A stretch of DNA of 5,218 nucleotides from Phormidesmis priestleyi (GCA_003242115.1 QBMP01000025.1:10881-16098), one strand, 5' to 3'; shown: positions 1-5,218, numbered from the stretch's first letter. Notes: generated by a model from the sequence alone, not told the origin. A program made the numbers and translations.

Positions 1-89
1 GCATAGCCTCACCGTGGCGCTTGATATCACTTTGTTAAGTCCAGTTAGTCTAGCTAGCTAGTCGATTTCGCTGATCGCCCTAAGACGCC
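1..89. other. Region downstream of msrA with a TAGC palindrome
   Basis: No gene can be supported here. Positions 50-61 read CTAGCTAGCTAG, a perfect 12-bp palindrome made of TAGC units. The octamer TAAGACGC occurs twice, at 81-88 and 91-98, so a 10-base period spans the msrA stop codon. On the plus strand the frame starting at base 2 is open until a TAG at 59-61; it could be the last 19 codons of a gene entering from the left and converging on msrA, but it is too short to judge. I see no T-tract hairpin that would serve as an msrA terminator. Confidence 0.3.
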
Positions 90-755
90 TTAAGACGCGG
101 CAACCACCCCAATTGGGCAAGACACGTTCACGCCGCCGAGCCCGCAGTAGCCCCCTGGATTTTTAGCTAGGTACTGCTGATGATAGTCTTCAGCGTAGTA
201 AAACTCAGGTGCTGGCAAAATCTCCGTCGTGATTTGCCCGTGACCGGCCTTGCTCAAAGCGTCTTGATACATTTCCTGAGACTGTTTAGCAGCTGCTAGC
301 TGCGCTTCAGAATAGGTGTAAATGCCAGAGCGGTACTGAGTGCCCTTGTCATTGCCCTGCTGCATTCCCTGCGTCGGGTTATGGCTCTCCCAAAACACCT
401 TCAGCAGCTCGTCATAGCTTACAATCTGCGGGTCAAACACCACCAATACCACTTCATTGTGGCCGGTCATGCCAGAGCAGACCTCACGGTAAGTTGGGTT
501 CGGCGTTGAGCCTGCGGCATATCCTGCCGCCGTGCTGTACACGCCTTTAATCTCCCAAAACTTGCGCTCAGCGCCCCAAAAGCAGCCTAAGCCGAACATC
601 GCTAGCTCCATGCCGTCAGGAAAAGGCGCTTCGAGTCGGTTGCCATTCACATAGTGCTTTTCGGGTACTGGCATTGCTTTATCGCGTCCCGGCAAGGCGT
701 CTTTAGGGCTCACAAGCACGTCCTTTTTACCCATTCCCATTCCAAAAAATGCCAT
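90..755 (-). CDS. msrA: Peptide methionine sulfoxide reductase MsrA
   Basis: A cytoplasmic repair enzyme that reduces methionine-(S)-sulfoxide, free or in proteins, back to methionine; the oxidised enzyme is normally recycled by thioredoxin. The 221-residue product carries the family signature GCFWGAE with catalytic Cys58, the HNEVV segment with the conserved Glu101, and the C-terminal GGYCGLGG with resolving Cys204. A further Cys213 matches the second recycling cysteine of the E. coli-type three-cysteine enzymes. The first 50 residues or so precede the catalytic fold, an N-terminal extension of the kind seen in the E. coli and plant/cyanobacterial enzymes. The ATG at 755-753 is preceded by AAAGGA (766-761 on the minus strand) at 5 bases, which fixes the start. 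The gene diverges from thyX, with nothing between them but spacer. All catalytic residues are present, so it should be active. Confidence 0.96.
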   Translation of the reverse strand: MAFFGMGMGKKDVLVSPKDALPGRDKAMPVPEKHYVNGNRLEAPFPDGMELAMFGLGCFWGAERKFWEIKGVYSTAAGYAAGSTPNPTYREVCSGMTGHNEVVLVVFDPQIVSYDELLKVFWESHNPTQGMQQGNDKGTQYRSGIYTYSEAQLAAAKQSQEMYQDALSKAGHGQITTEILPAPEFYYAEDYHQQYLAKNPGGYCGLGGVNVSCPIGVVAAS

Positions 756-981
756 AGATTTCCTTTGGTTTAATTTGCTGACTTCTGTTTAGATGTTAGC
801 GGCTACGGCTAATTTTGCAGGGGCAAAGAACCGGCCATGATGCGATCAAAACCGAATTTTTCTGGGGTAGATGCCGTAGAAATGGACACAATATTGAGAG
901 ATTTGTATGGAACCTCAGAATTTGGCTGAAGATAGAGGAAAATCAAAATTCGCTTACATTAACTTTCAGCCTTTTCTTGCT
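756..981. promoter_or_regulatory. Divergent msrA/thyX intergenic region
   Basis: This spacer must hold the promoters of both divergent genes, but no -35/-10 pair on either strand is convincing enough to mark. The msrA ribosome binding site lies at 761-766 (complement). A GATCAAAAC 9-mer at 844-852 is identical to motifs in the sigA leader at 2779-2787 and 2837-2845. GAGAG at 896-900 sits 6 bases before an ATG at 907 that is in frame with thyX. An open frame on the plus strand from 815 to 1126 overlaps thyX in another phase and has no protein-like features. Confidence 0.45.
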
Positions 982-1704
982 ATGGATCGCTTCAGAGTCG
1001 AAGTCATTTCAAAAACGCCCAATCCGCAGCAGACCATTTACGCCGGAATGCATCAGGACTACGCCGAAGCCTTCGTATGGGATCAGCGTCACGAATGGCC
1101 TACCGAAGAAAAAGCAGGCGAGCTGATTATCCGCAATTTGCTCAAAGGCGGACGCGGCCACTTTGGCCCCCTAGAGCATCCGCAAATTGTCCTTAACTGC
1201 GGATGGTTCCCCCATTCAACCATGCAGCAAATCCGCACTCATCGGGTTGGCTTAAGTTTTGATGTGCAATCTTTTCGATATACAGGTTCGCGCATTTTGG
1301 AGGTGGCGAAAGGAAATACCGATGTAGAAGATGTGTTTTATCTGCGTCCGGTTGGGGCTTATACAGATCGTCAGGGCAAAAAGTACGAATACACGGAAGT
1401 GCTGCGTCAGCAGGATTTGGACTGGTGTGTGCAGGGCTGTCACCTTTATAAAACTCGAATTGATCAAGGCTTTTCGGAAGAGCACGCGCGCGGGCTGATT
1501 CCGTTTGATGTGAGACAGCACTGGGTGCTTTCGGCGAATGCGCGATCGCTCATGCACCTGTTAGATTTGCGCTGGAAAGCCGACGCTCAGCTCGAAGCCC
1601 AAAAGCTCTGTGAAGCCATTTGGCCGCACTTTCAAACCTGGGTACCGGCATTAGCCGAATGGTACGAAACCAATCGCCTCAAAAAAGCCCGTCTTTCTCC
1701 CTAA
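982..1704 (+). CDS. thyX: Flavin-dependent thymidylate synthase ThyX
   Basis: Makes dTMP from dUMP using FAD/NADPH and methylenetetrahydrofolate, replacing the ThyA reaction in organisms without thyA. From the ATG at 982 the product is 240 residues. It shows the HFGPLEH segment (60-66), the ThyX signature as RTHRVGLSFDVQS (85-97, a variant of RHR-X7/8-S) followed by FRY, and the conserved C-terminal block ARGLIPFDVRQH (169-180) through RSLMHLLDLRW (188-198) that contributes to the flavin and nucleotide sites. The start was chosen because MDRFRVEVI is, from memory, where cyanobacterial ThyX proteins begin. No Shine-Dalgarno is visible before it. An in-frame ATG at 907, with GAGAG 6 bases upstream, would add 25 residues that do not look like the family. 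The gene contains a HIP1 octamer (1542-1549). It stands alone, with no obvious terminator downstream. Confidence 0.95.
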   Translation: MDRFRVEVISKTPNPQQTIYAGMHQDYAEAFVWDQRHEWPTEEKAGELIIRNLLKGGRGHFGPLEHPQIVLNCGWFPHSTMQQIRTHRVGLSFDVQSFRYTGSRILEVAKGNTDVEDVFYLRPVGAYTDRQGKKYEYTEVLRQQDLDWCVQGCHLYKTRIDQGFSEEHARGLIPFDVRQHWVLSANARSLMHLLDLRWKADAQLEAQKLCEAIWPHFQTWVPALAEWYETNRLKKARLSP

Positions 1705-2367
1705 TTTTTTTGCCCTAGCGCTTTTTCTCTGGTTCTTTTGCTTGAAACAACCGATATTGATGGCTGCTTCATGGAACCGATGAGTTTCGATGTGCTAAGT
1801 GCGCTTAACGAATCGGCCATTGCCCAGAAAAAATATTTGCAGACAGCCTAGCCAAAACCGCTGCTCAAAACTATTGCCCAAAACCACTGCTTTTTGAAGC
1901 TAGTCGTTTTAAAAAACTAATCTGACACATAACTTTATGTAATCACAGCAAGCAGAAATGCGGTCTATTACGCCACATTACGGGTGCAATGGTGGCGCTA
2001 TCAACAAAAAACGTTGGCATCGCCTCAGCGATTTTTGGGATCTTTTCTAAGACTTTTTTAAGTATTTTCTCGCAAATATAAGCATCGAGCAAAGCCTCGA
2101 TTACAGCGTAGAAACATAGGTAAAGCGCTGGTTGTTATGACTTGCTTGCAACTGGCCGAATAGTATATTTACGTAGACAAGCGATCGCAATCACGCAGGT
2201 AACTTATCAAATCACCTGTTAAAAATTGAGCGGTTTTCACAAGTCCGTGTTAACACTGTAGAAATACCAGAGCCTTCCAAAGCTACTATCTGCGCAGACT
2301 AAATTGGAACCCTAGTTGGTGAATTTCTGTCTTAGAAGCTACAATTTATGCGGCCCTGAAAGGACGT
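1705..2367. other. Long intergenic region with coding-like fragments, no intact gene
   Basis: No complete gene is supported. The frame of thyX stays open after its TAA until a TAG at 1849-1851, and a small ATG-initiated stretch starts in it at 1771 (MEPMSFDVLSALNES onward, 26 codons). On the minus strand, 2134 down to a TGA at 1945-1943 is open for 63 codons and reads plausibly protein-like (for example KILKKVLEKIPKIAEAMP), but has no ATG or GTG near its beginning. On the plus strand 2177-2299 is open for 41 codons. Other items are a HIP1 octamer at 2181-2188, a hairpin ATCGAG-6-CTCGAT at 2084-2101 without a T-tract, and the imperfect repeat at 1852-1891. The whole may be decayed coding DNA. 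Confidence 0.4.
1852..1891. repeat. Short imperfect tandem repeat (CCAAAACCrCTGCT)
   Basis: CCAAAACCGCTGCT (1852-1865) and CCAAAACCACTGCT (1878-1891) match at 13 of 14 bases. The 12 bases between them (CAAAACTATTGC) resemble a third, more diverged unit. This looks like a small local duplication. No function is apparent, and it is not a CRISPR array: the units are too short, too few and directly abutting. Confidence 0.5.
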
Positions 2368-2613
2368 TTAAACTTTACTTAGTGGGTAGACTTCTTTCAG
2401 CGCATTGATGTAGGTAATTAAGCGCTCTAGCTGCTCAATCGGCTTTTTTACTTTCAGTACATTCCCTGAGGCAACATTCAAACTGATTCCTGCCTGCTTT
2501 TCGGTGCTAGCACCTGCCCTATGGTTAGGCCTTAAGGTTAGGCTAAGCACTCTAAGCCCATCACCCTTGATTTAATCAGCCATTTGGCTCTGTACCGTTT
2601 GGACGCGATCCAT
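2368..2613 (-). pseudogene. Probable small hypothetical gene broken by an in-frame stop
   Basis: Read on the minus strand from the ATG at 2613-2611, this gives 13 codons (MDRVQTVQSQMAD), a TAA at 2574-2572, then 67 sense codons in the same frame to a TAA at 2370-2368. The two parts read as one protein: the second begins IKGDGLRVLSLTLRPNHRAG and ends with a helical segment PIEQLERLITYINALKEVYP. Without the stop it would be an 81-codon protein, most simply by TAA replacing CAA, AAA or GAA at codon 14. A 60-residue form could start at the GTG at 2550, just after the stop, but its nearest purine stretch (AAGGG) is 13 bases away, too far for a good ribosome site. I do not recognise the family. No signal peptide or membrane segment is visible. 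It lies between thyX and sigA on the opposite strand. Confidence 0.42.
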
Positions 2614-2773
2614 AGGTAAAAGTATTGTGATTATCAAGCATGATCTATAGAAACAGCCCCGAAAGCTTCACGGAAGACAACCCTAGCGACGAACAATGAT
2701 ATTGAGCACCAAACGATCAACCGAATCATTAGCCAAGCAACTAATAGGCAGACGGTTCGAGAGCCATCATTAA

Positions 2774-2845
2774 GTTTTGATCAAAACAAAATCGAAATCA
2801 AACCAAGAAATCAAACCAAGATTTGATCAAGACTTCGATCAAAAC
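2774..2845. repeat. Repeat cluster in the sigA leader: palindrome, tandem repeat, inverted repeat
   Basis: Three exact structures lie within 72 bases upstream of sigA. GTTTTGATCAAAAC (2774-2787) is a perfect 14-bp palindrome. AAATCAAACCAAG is repeated head to tail without a gap (2795-2807 and 2808-2820). TTTGATC at 2822-2828 and GATCAAA at 2837-2843 form a perfect inverted repeat with an 8-base spacer. GATCAAAAC is thus shared between the palindrome and the second arm (2837-2845). The strand is strongly A-rich. The arrangement would suit a multi-site operator for sigA, but no known factor is assigned. NtcA (GTA-N8-TAC) and FNR/CRP spacing do not fit. Confidence 0.6.
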
Positions 2846-2852
2846 ATTTAAT
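2823..2852 (+). promoter_or_regulatory. Candidate sigA promoter
   Basis: TTGATC (2823-2828, 4 of 6 matches to the -35 consensus) and TTTAAT (2847-2852, 5 of 6 to the -10) are separated by 18 bases, about 60 bases before the sigA start codon. The -35 lies inside the inverted repeat at 2822-2843, so a protein bound there would compete with polymerase. sigA genes often have several promoters, and this is only one plausible choice in an AT-rich leader. Confidence 0.3.
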
Positions 2853-2914
2853 CACGGACACATCTAACGAAGACCTGACTTATCACTTATAAGAAGGAGC
2901 AAGAGGAACGCGGC

Positions 2915-4156
2915 ATGACCCAGGCTAAAACCACAGTTGAGACTCTAGAACCCAGTATTGCGATCGCCGGTACTGCCGGGAAGTCAAAAAGCGCCACAGC
3001 CACACAGACCATAGATTTGACGAACCTAAAGACGACGACTGCTACCAAAAAAACTGCTACCAAAAAAACGACGGCGGCAGCAACTGCTGCTGCCAAAGCC
3101 GCAGATCTCGCTGCCAAAGCAGATCCAAAAGGTGCCGACGCTGACGCTACCAAAAAAGGAGCCAAAGGCAAAACGACCCGTCGTCGCACCGCTCAAACCA
3201 AAAAGAAGCACTATACCGAAGATTCTATTCGGCTTTATCTACAAGAAATTGGCCGTATTCGCCTGCTGCGGGCTGAAGAAGAAATCGAGCTGGCCCGCAA
3301 AATTGCTGATTTGCTAGAGCTAGAGCGCATTCGCGATGAAATTGACGATCAGCTTGACGATGAGCCGACTGATGAAGACTGGGCTAATGCGGTTGATATG
3401 CCCTTGCCCGCTTTTCGCCGCCGGTTGCACTTGGGTCGCCGCGCTAAAGACAAAATGGTGCAGTCAAACCTGCGCTTGGTGGTTTCTATCGCCAAAAAGT
3501 ACATGAACCGGGGCCTGTCTTTTCAGGATTTGATCCAAGAGGGCAGCTTAGGGCTGATTCGCGCCGCTGAAAAGTTTGACCATGAAAAGGGCTACAAATT
3601 TTCAACGTATGCGACTTGGTGGATTCGTCAGGCCATTACTCGTGCTATTGCCGATCAGTCTCGCACCATTCGTCTGCCGGTGCACCTCTATGAAACGATT
3701 TCTCGCATCAAAAAGACCACTAAGCTGCTCTCTCAAGAACTCGGTCGCAAGCCTACCGAAGAAGAGATTGCAACCCGGATGGAAATGACGATTGAGAAAC
3801 TGCGCTTTATTGCAAAATCTGCGCAGCTGCCGATTTCGCTCGAAACGCCCATTGGTAAAGAAGAAGACTCTCGTCTAGGAGACTTCATTGAGTCTGACGG
3901 TGAAACGCCTGAAGATGAGGTGTCAAAGAGCCTGTTGCGCGAAGATCTCGAAAGCGTGCTAAGCACTTTGAGCCCTCGTGAGCGCGACGTGTTGAGACTG
4001 CGCTACGGCCTAGACGATGGCCGCATGAAGACCTTAGAAGAAATTGGTCAGATCTTTAACGTTACCCGTGAGCGCATTCGTCAGATTGAAGCAAAAGCGC
4101 TGCGTAAGCTTCGCCATCCTAACCGCAACAGCGTACTCAAAGAATACATTCGCTAG
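2915..4156 (+). CDS. sigA: Principal sigma-70 factor SigA (RpoD, group 1)
   Basis: The primary sigma subunit directs RNA polymerase to housekeeping promoters. The product has 413 residues, within the usual range for cyanobacterial SigA. Region 1.2 begins at [16 protein letters not shown] (103-118). Regions 2.1-2.4 run from about 176 to 244, with [21 protein letters not shown] (core binding) and [19 protein letters not shown] (-10 melting and recognition). [13 protein letters not shown] (250-262) is region 3.0. Region 3 follows with [10 protein letters not shown], and SLETPIG...LGDFIES is the 3.2 finger. Region 4 (351-404) has [15 protein letters not shown] and the -35-binding helix [20 protein letters not shown]. 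Residues 1-99 are low-complexity and rich in Ala, Lys and Thr, unlike the acidic region 1.1 of E. coli RpoD. A short acidic linker (about 139-157) replaces the large non-conserved region. AGAGGA at 2902-2907 sits 7 bases before the ATG. Intact region 2 and region 4 sequences point to group 1 rather than an alternative sigma. Confidence 0.96.
   Translation: MTQAKTTVETLEPSIAIAGTAGKSKSATATQTIDLTNLKTTTATKKTATKKTTAAATAAAKAADLAAKADPKGADADATKKGAKGKTTRRRTAQTKKKHYTEDSIRLYLQEIGRIRLLRAEEEIELARKIADLLELERIRDEIDDQLDDEPTDEDWANAVDMPLPAFRRRLHLGRRAKDKMVQSNLRLVVSIAKKYMNRGLSFQDLIQEGSLGLIRAAEKFDHEKGYKFSTYATWWIRQAITRAIADQSRTIRLPVHLYETISRIKKTTKLLSQELGRKPTEEEIATRMEMTIEKLRFIAKSAQLPISLETPIGKEEDSRLGDFIESDGETPEDEVSKSLLREDLESVLSTLSPRERDVLRLRYGLDDGRMKTLEEIGQIFNVTRERIRQIEAKALRKLRHPNRNSVLKEYIR
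3038..3067 (+). repeat. 15-bp perfect tandem repeat inside sigA
   Basis: ACTGCTACCAAAAAA occurs twice in direct succession (3038-3052, 3053-3067) and encodes TATKK twice (residues 42-51). The core GCTACCAAAAAA recurs at about 3147-3158 as ATKK. The in-frame repeat suggests that the basic N-terminal tail grows and shrinks by slippage; both copies create A7 runs. Confidence 0.7.
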
Positions 4157-4236
4157 CATCGGTTCAACAGCGCCTAAAGACAGATGCCCAGATAGTTTAC
4201 GGCGAGTCTTCAGGCGTTTGAAGCGCATTGCTTACG
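4157..4236 (+). other. sigA 3' untranslated stretch
   Basis: This is the 3' trailer of the sigA transcript before the terminator. It includes a weak hairpin, CTTCA-6-TGAAG (4208-4223). No gene is visible: open frames here are overlaps with the end of sigA in other phases. Confidence 0.4.
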
Positions 4237-4273
4237 AGAGGAAGTTTTACCGTTGGGTAGCTTCCTCTTTTTT
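4237..4273 (+). terminator. Rho-independent terminator after sigA
   Basis: AGAGGAAG (4237-4244) pairs perfectly with CTTCCTCT (4261-4268). Inside it a second stem, TACC (4248-4251) with GGTA (4256-4259), closes on a GTTG tetraloop, and a few unpaired bases separate the two stems. Six T residues follow (4268-4273). This is a textbook intrinsic terminator and isolates lexA from sigA read-through. A second T-run at 4281-4287 may reinforce it. Confidence 0.88.
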
Positions 4274-4285
4274 AATGATCTTTTT

Positions 4286-4314
4286 TTGACAAAGGCTGAA
4301 AATATTGGTACAGT
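4286..4314 (+). promoter_or_regulatory. lexA promoter (sigma-70 type)
   Basis: A perfect -35, TTGACA (4286-4291), is followed after exactly 17 bases by TACAGT (4309-4314), which matches 4 of 6 positions of the -10 consensus. Transcription should start near 4321, about 33 bases before the lexA ATG. The -10 is embedded in the LexA operator. The promoter begins 13 bases after the sigA terminator. Confidence 0.7.
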
Positions 4315-4320
4315 TGTTCT
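4307..4320 (+). promoter_or_regulatory. LexA box (SOS operator) of lexA
   Basis: GGTACAGTTGTTCT matches the published cyanobacterial LexA box RGTACNNNDGTWCB at every defined position. It covers the -10 hexamer, so bound LexA should block polymerase directly. This is the expected negative autoregulation: DNA damage triggers LexA self-cleavage, the operator empties and lexA is re-made. The site is seen directly; the regulation is inferred from the consensus and its position. Confidence 0.85.
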
Positions 4321-4353
4321 GATAGGTTTGTAGCTGATAGCGGATGAATAGCG

Positions 4354-4959
4354 ATGGAATCTTTAACTAAGGCCCAACAAGAGCTTTATGATTGGCTGGT
4401 GCAGTATATTCGAGAAAATCGTCATTCGCCTTCGATTCGGCAAATGATGCGGGCCATGAAGCTCAAGTCACCCGCGCCCATTCAAAGCCGATTGGAGCAT
4501 TTGCGCAACAAAAGCTACATCACTTGGACAGAAGGCAAAGCCAGAACCATCCGCATTTTACATGAGTCTCAAGGACTGCCGATTTTGGGCGCGATCGCAG
4601 CAGGCTCAATGGTAGAGGTTTTTCCGGATGCCGATGAGCACTTCGACCCGTCTACGCTGGCATTCAAGGGTGGCGACTTTGCCCTTAGAGTCAATGGCGA
4701 CTCAATGATTGAGGCGCTAATTGACAGCGGCGATATTGTGATTATGCGCAAAGTTCCAGAACCGTCGCGCCTTCGCAATGGCACGATTGTCGCTGCCCGC
4801 GTAGAATCGACCACCACCTTGAAGTACTATCACTTAGATGGTAGTACTGTCGTTCTCAAGCCTGCTAATCCTAACTATGAGCCCATGTCCTACCCTGCTT
4901 CGGACGTGCATATTGATGGTCAGCTTGTGGCCGTATGGCGAGATAAAGCGCTCAGTTAA
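4354..4959 (+). CDS. lexA: LexA, SOS repressor with self-cleaving peptidase domain
   Basis: A dimeric repressor of DNA-repair genes that cuts itself when RecA filaments form on damaged DNA. The 201-residue product has the usual length. The N-terminal winged-helix DNA-binding domain (about 1-68) carries SPSIRQMMRAMKLKSPAPIQ (25-44) and ends with the wing GKARTIRIL. The C-terminal S24 peptidase domain has the scissile Ala83-Gly84 (AIAAGS), nucleophile Ser117 in GDSM and general base Lys157 in TTLKYYH. All are intact, unlike Synechocystis 6803 LexA, which is reported to have lost cleavage residues. No strong ribosome site precedes the ATG: only GGA at 4342-4344, 9 bases away. An out-of-frame ATG at 4344 opens a tiny overlapping frame. 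The gene is preceded by its own promoter and LexA box and contains a HIP1 octamer (4591-4598). Confidence 0.97.
   Translation: MESLTKAQQELYDWLVQYIRENRHSPSIRQMMRAMKLKSPAPIQSRLEHLRNKSYITWTEGKARTIRILHESQGLPILGAIAAGSMVEVFPDADEHFDPSTLAFKGGDFALRVNGDSMIEALIDSGDIVIMRKVPEPSRLRNGTIVAARVESTTTLKYYHLDGSTVVLKPANPNYEPMSYPASDVHIDGQLVAVWRDKALS
4843..4856 (+). promoter_or_regulatory. LexA-box-like sequence inside lexA
   Basis: AGTACTGTCGTTCT fits the cyanobacterial LexA box RGTACNNNDGTWCB at all defined positions except one (C where D is required). It lies about 100 bases before the lexA stop. It may be a weak secondary operator affecting lexA or the gene downstream, or simply coding sequence (DGSTVVL). Confidence 0.25.
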
Positions 4960-4998
4960 GAATCATTCAATTCATCGGCTTGTGCTGAAGAGATAACG

Positions 4999-5022
4999 CG
5001 ATTGCCATAACGATTGCTATAA
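4999..5022 (+). repeat. 12-bp tandem repeat upstream of the last gene
   Basis: CGATTGCCATAA (4999-5010) and CGATTGCTATAA (5011-5022) are adjacent and differ at one base. The second copy supplies the TGC and most of the TATAAA of a possible extended -10, so the duplication may have created or altered a promoter. Confidence 0.6.
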
Positions 5023-5023
5023 A
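5015..5023 (+). promoter_or_regulatory. Possible extended -10 promoter for the downstream gene
   Basis: TGCTATAAA (5015-5023) has the TGn extension and a 5-of-6 -10 hexamer, about 44 bases before the next start codon. There is no good -35 at the normal distance, which is tolerable for extended -10 promoters. Confidence 0.35.
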
Positions 5024-5027
5024 CTGT

Positions 5028-5044
5028 TGTCAGTTGAGCTGACA
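5028..5044 (+). promoter_or_regulatory. Inverted repeat TGTCAG-5-CTGACA
   Basis: A perfect 6-bp inverted repeat with a TTGAG loop lies just after the possible -10, around the expected transcription start. It could be an operator or a hairpin at the 5' end of the mRNA. It has no T-tract, so it is unlikely to terminate lexA transcription. Confidence 0.35.
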
Positions 5045-5066
5045 CACAGTATGGCAGCGATAAAGG

Positions 5067-5218
5067 ATGACAGCGGCTGCGAAAAAATACGATACGCCTG
5101 CTTCAGTTCGCCCTACTCGCAGGTTTTGGGTGGGACTGATAGCGACGGTAATCGCGCTACTGACGGCTGGAGCCGTTAGTTTTTGGGCGATTTTAGCGGG
5201 TAGCCCACTGGCGCTACT
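5067..5218 (+). CDS. N-terminus of a membrane-anchored protein, possibly DUF3352 (partial)
   Basis: The window ends 50 codons into this gene. The product starts MTAAAKKYDTPASV, has a basic patch RPTRR (15-19), then one hydrophobic helix from about 20 to 44 (FWVGLIATVIALLTAGAVSF and onward), followed by AGSPLAL. A cytoplasmic basic tail plus a single helix suggests an N-terminal membrane anchor with the rest of the protein outside the cytoplasm. The helix followed by a GSPL segment recalls, from memory, cyanobacterial DUF3352 proteins of unknown function; with so little sequence this is a guess. The start is uncertain: AAAGG abuts the ATG directly, too close for a ribosome site. It follows lexA by 107 bases, and a possible promoter in between suggests separate transcription. 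Confidence 0.72.
   Translation, partial: MTAAAKKYDTPASVRPTRRFWVGLIATVIALLTAGAVSFWAILAGSPLAL

Noticed and set aside
815..1126. Open frame overlapping the thyX start in another phase
   Set aside because: No recognisable motif, and its second half overlaps well-conserved thyX codons.
2084..2101. Hairpin ATCGAG-6-CTCGAT as a terminator
   Set aside because: Only six base pairs and no T-tract on either strand. Such hairpins are common by chance.
2181..2188. GCGATCGC as a specific regulatory palindrome
   Set aside because: This is the HIP1 octamer, abundant across cyanobacterial genomes in coding and non-coding DNA. It is useful for taxonomy, not for assigning regulation here.
2753..2765. tRNA-like T-loop GGTTCGAGAGCC
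   Set aside because: The flanking bases do not form the 5-bp T-stem, and no acceptor, D or anticodon arm can be built around it.
2822..2843. FNR/CRP-type site in TTTGATC...GATCAAA
   Set aside because: Half-sites resemble TTGAT/ATCAA, but the gap between them is 10 bases rather than 4, so the known spacing is not met.
3047..3068. A7 runs in sigA as a programmed frameshift site
   Set aside because: The repeats encode plain Thr-Lys-Lys codons in a basic tail. No downstream stimulatory structure or alternative frame product is apparent.
2887..3211. Long open frames on the minus strand opposite the sigA 5' end
   Set aside because: They mirror the Ala/Lys/Thr-rich coding of sigA and give low-complexity Val/Ala or Ser/Phe/Gly products. 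They are shadows.
5163..5176. Inverted repeat ACGGCT-GG-AGCCGT
   Set aside because: It lies inside coding sequence for the hydrophobic helix, and a two-base loop is unfavourable. Probably coincidental codon use.

Overview
The window looks like chromosomal DNA of a cyanobacterium. Four perfect GCGATCGC octamers (the HIP1 element, starts at 1542, 2181, 2960 and 4591) lie in 5.2 kb, where less than 0.1 would be expected by chance. The SigA, LexA and ThyX proteins all read as the cyanobacterial versions of their families. I cannot name a genus.

Layout. 1-89: tail region with a 12-bp palindrome. 90-755 (minus): msrA, peptide methionine sulfoxide reductase A. 756-981: divergent spacer between msrA and thyX. 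982-1704 (plus): thyX, flavin-dependent thymidylate synthase, with a possible start 75 bases upstream. 1705-2914: about 1.2 kb with no intact gene. It holds short coding-like fragments, among them a probable stop-interrupted small gene on the minus strand (2368-2613), and ends in a repeat-rich, A-rich leader before sigA. 2915-4156 (plus): sigA, the principal sigma-70 factor. 4237-4273: a strong intrinsic terminator. 4286-4320: the lexA promoter with a LexA operator lying over its -10. 4354-4959 (plus): lexA, with the complete self-cleavage apparatus. 4960-5066: spacer with a 12-bp tandem repeat, a possible extended -10 and a small inverted repeat. 5067-5218 (plus): the start of a membrane-anchored protein that runs off the window.

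Function. The genes are housekeeping and stress genes: repair of oxidised methionine (MsrA), dTMP synthesis (ThyX), general transcription (SigA) and control of the DNA-damage response (LexA). They do not form one operon: msrA and thyX diverge, and sigA is closed by a terminator before lexA starts from its own promoter. The best-supported regulatory reading is classical LexA autoregulation. The protein keeps the Ala-Gly cleavage bond and the Ser/Lys dyad, and its promoter carries a full match to the cyanobacterial LexA box. I found no evidence of a new multi-gene system. The less ordinary material is the non-coding DNA around sigA, the broken small gene, and a second LexA-box-like sequence inside lexA.
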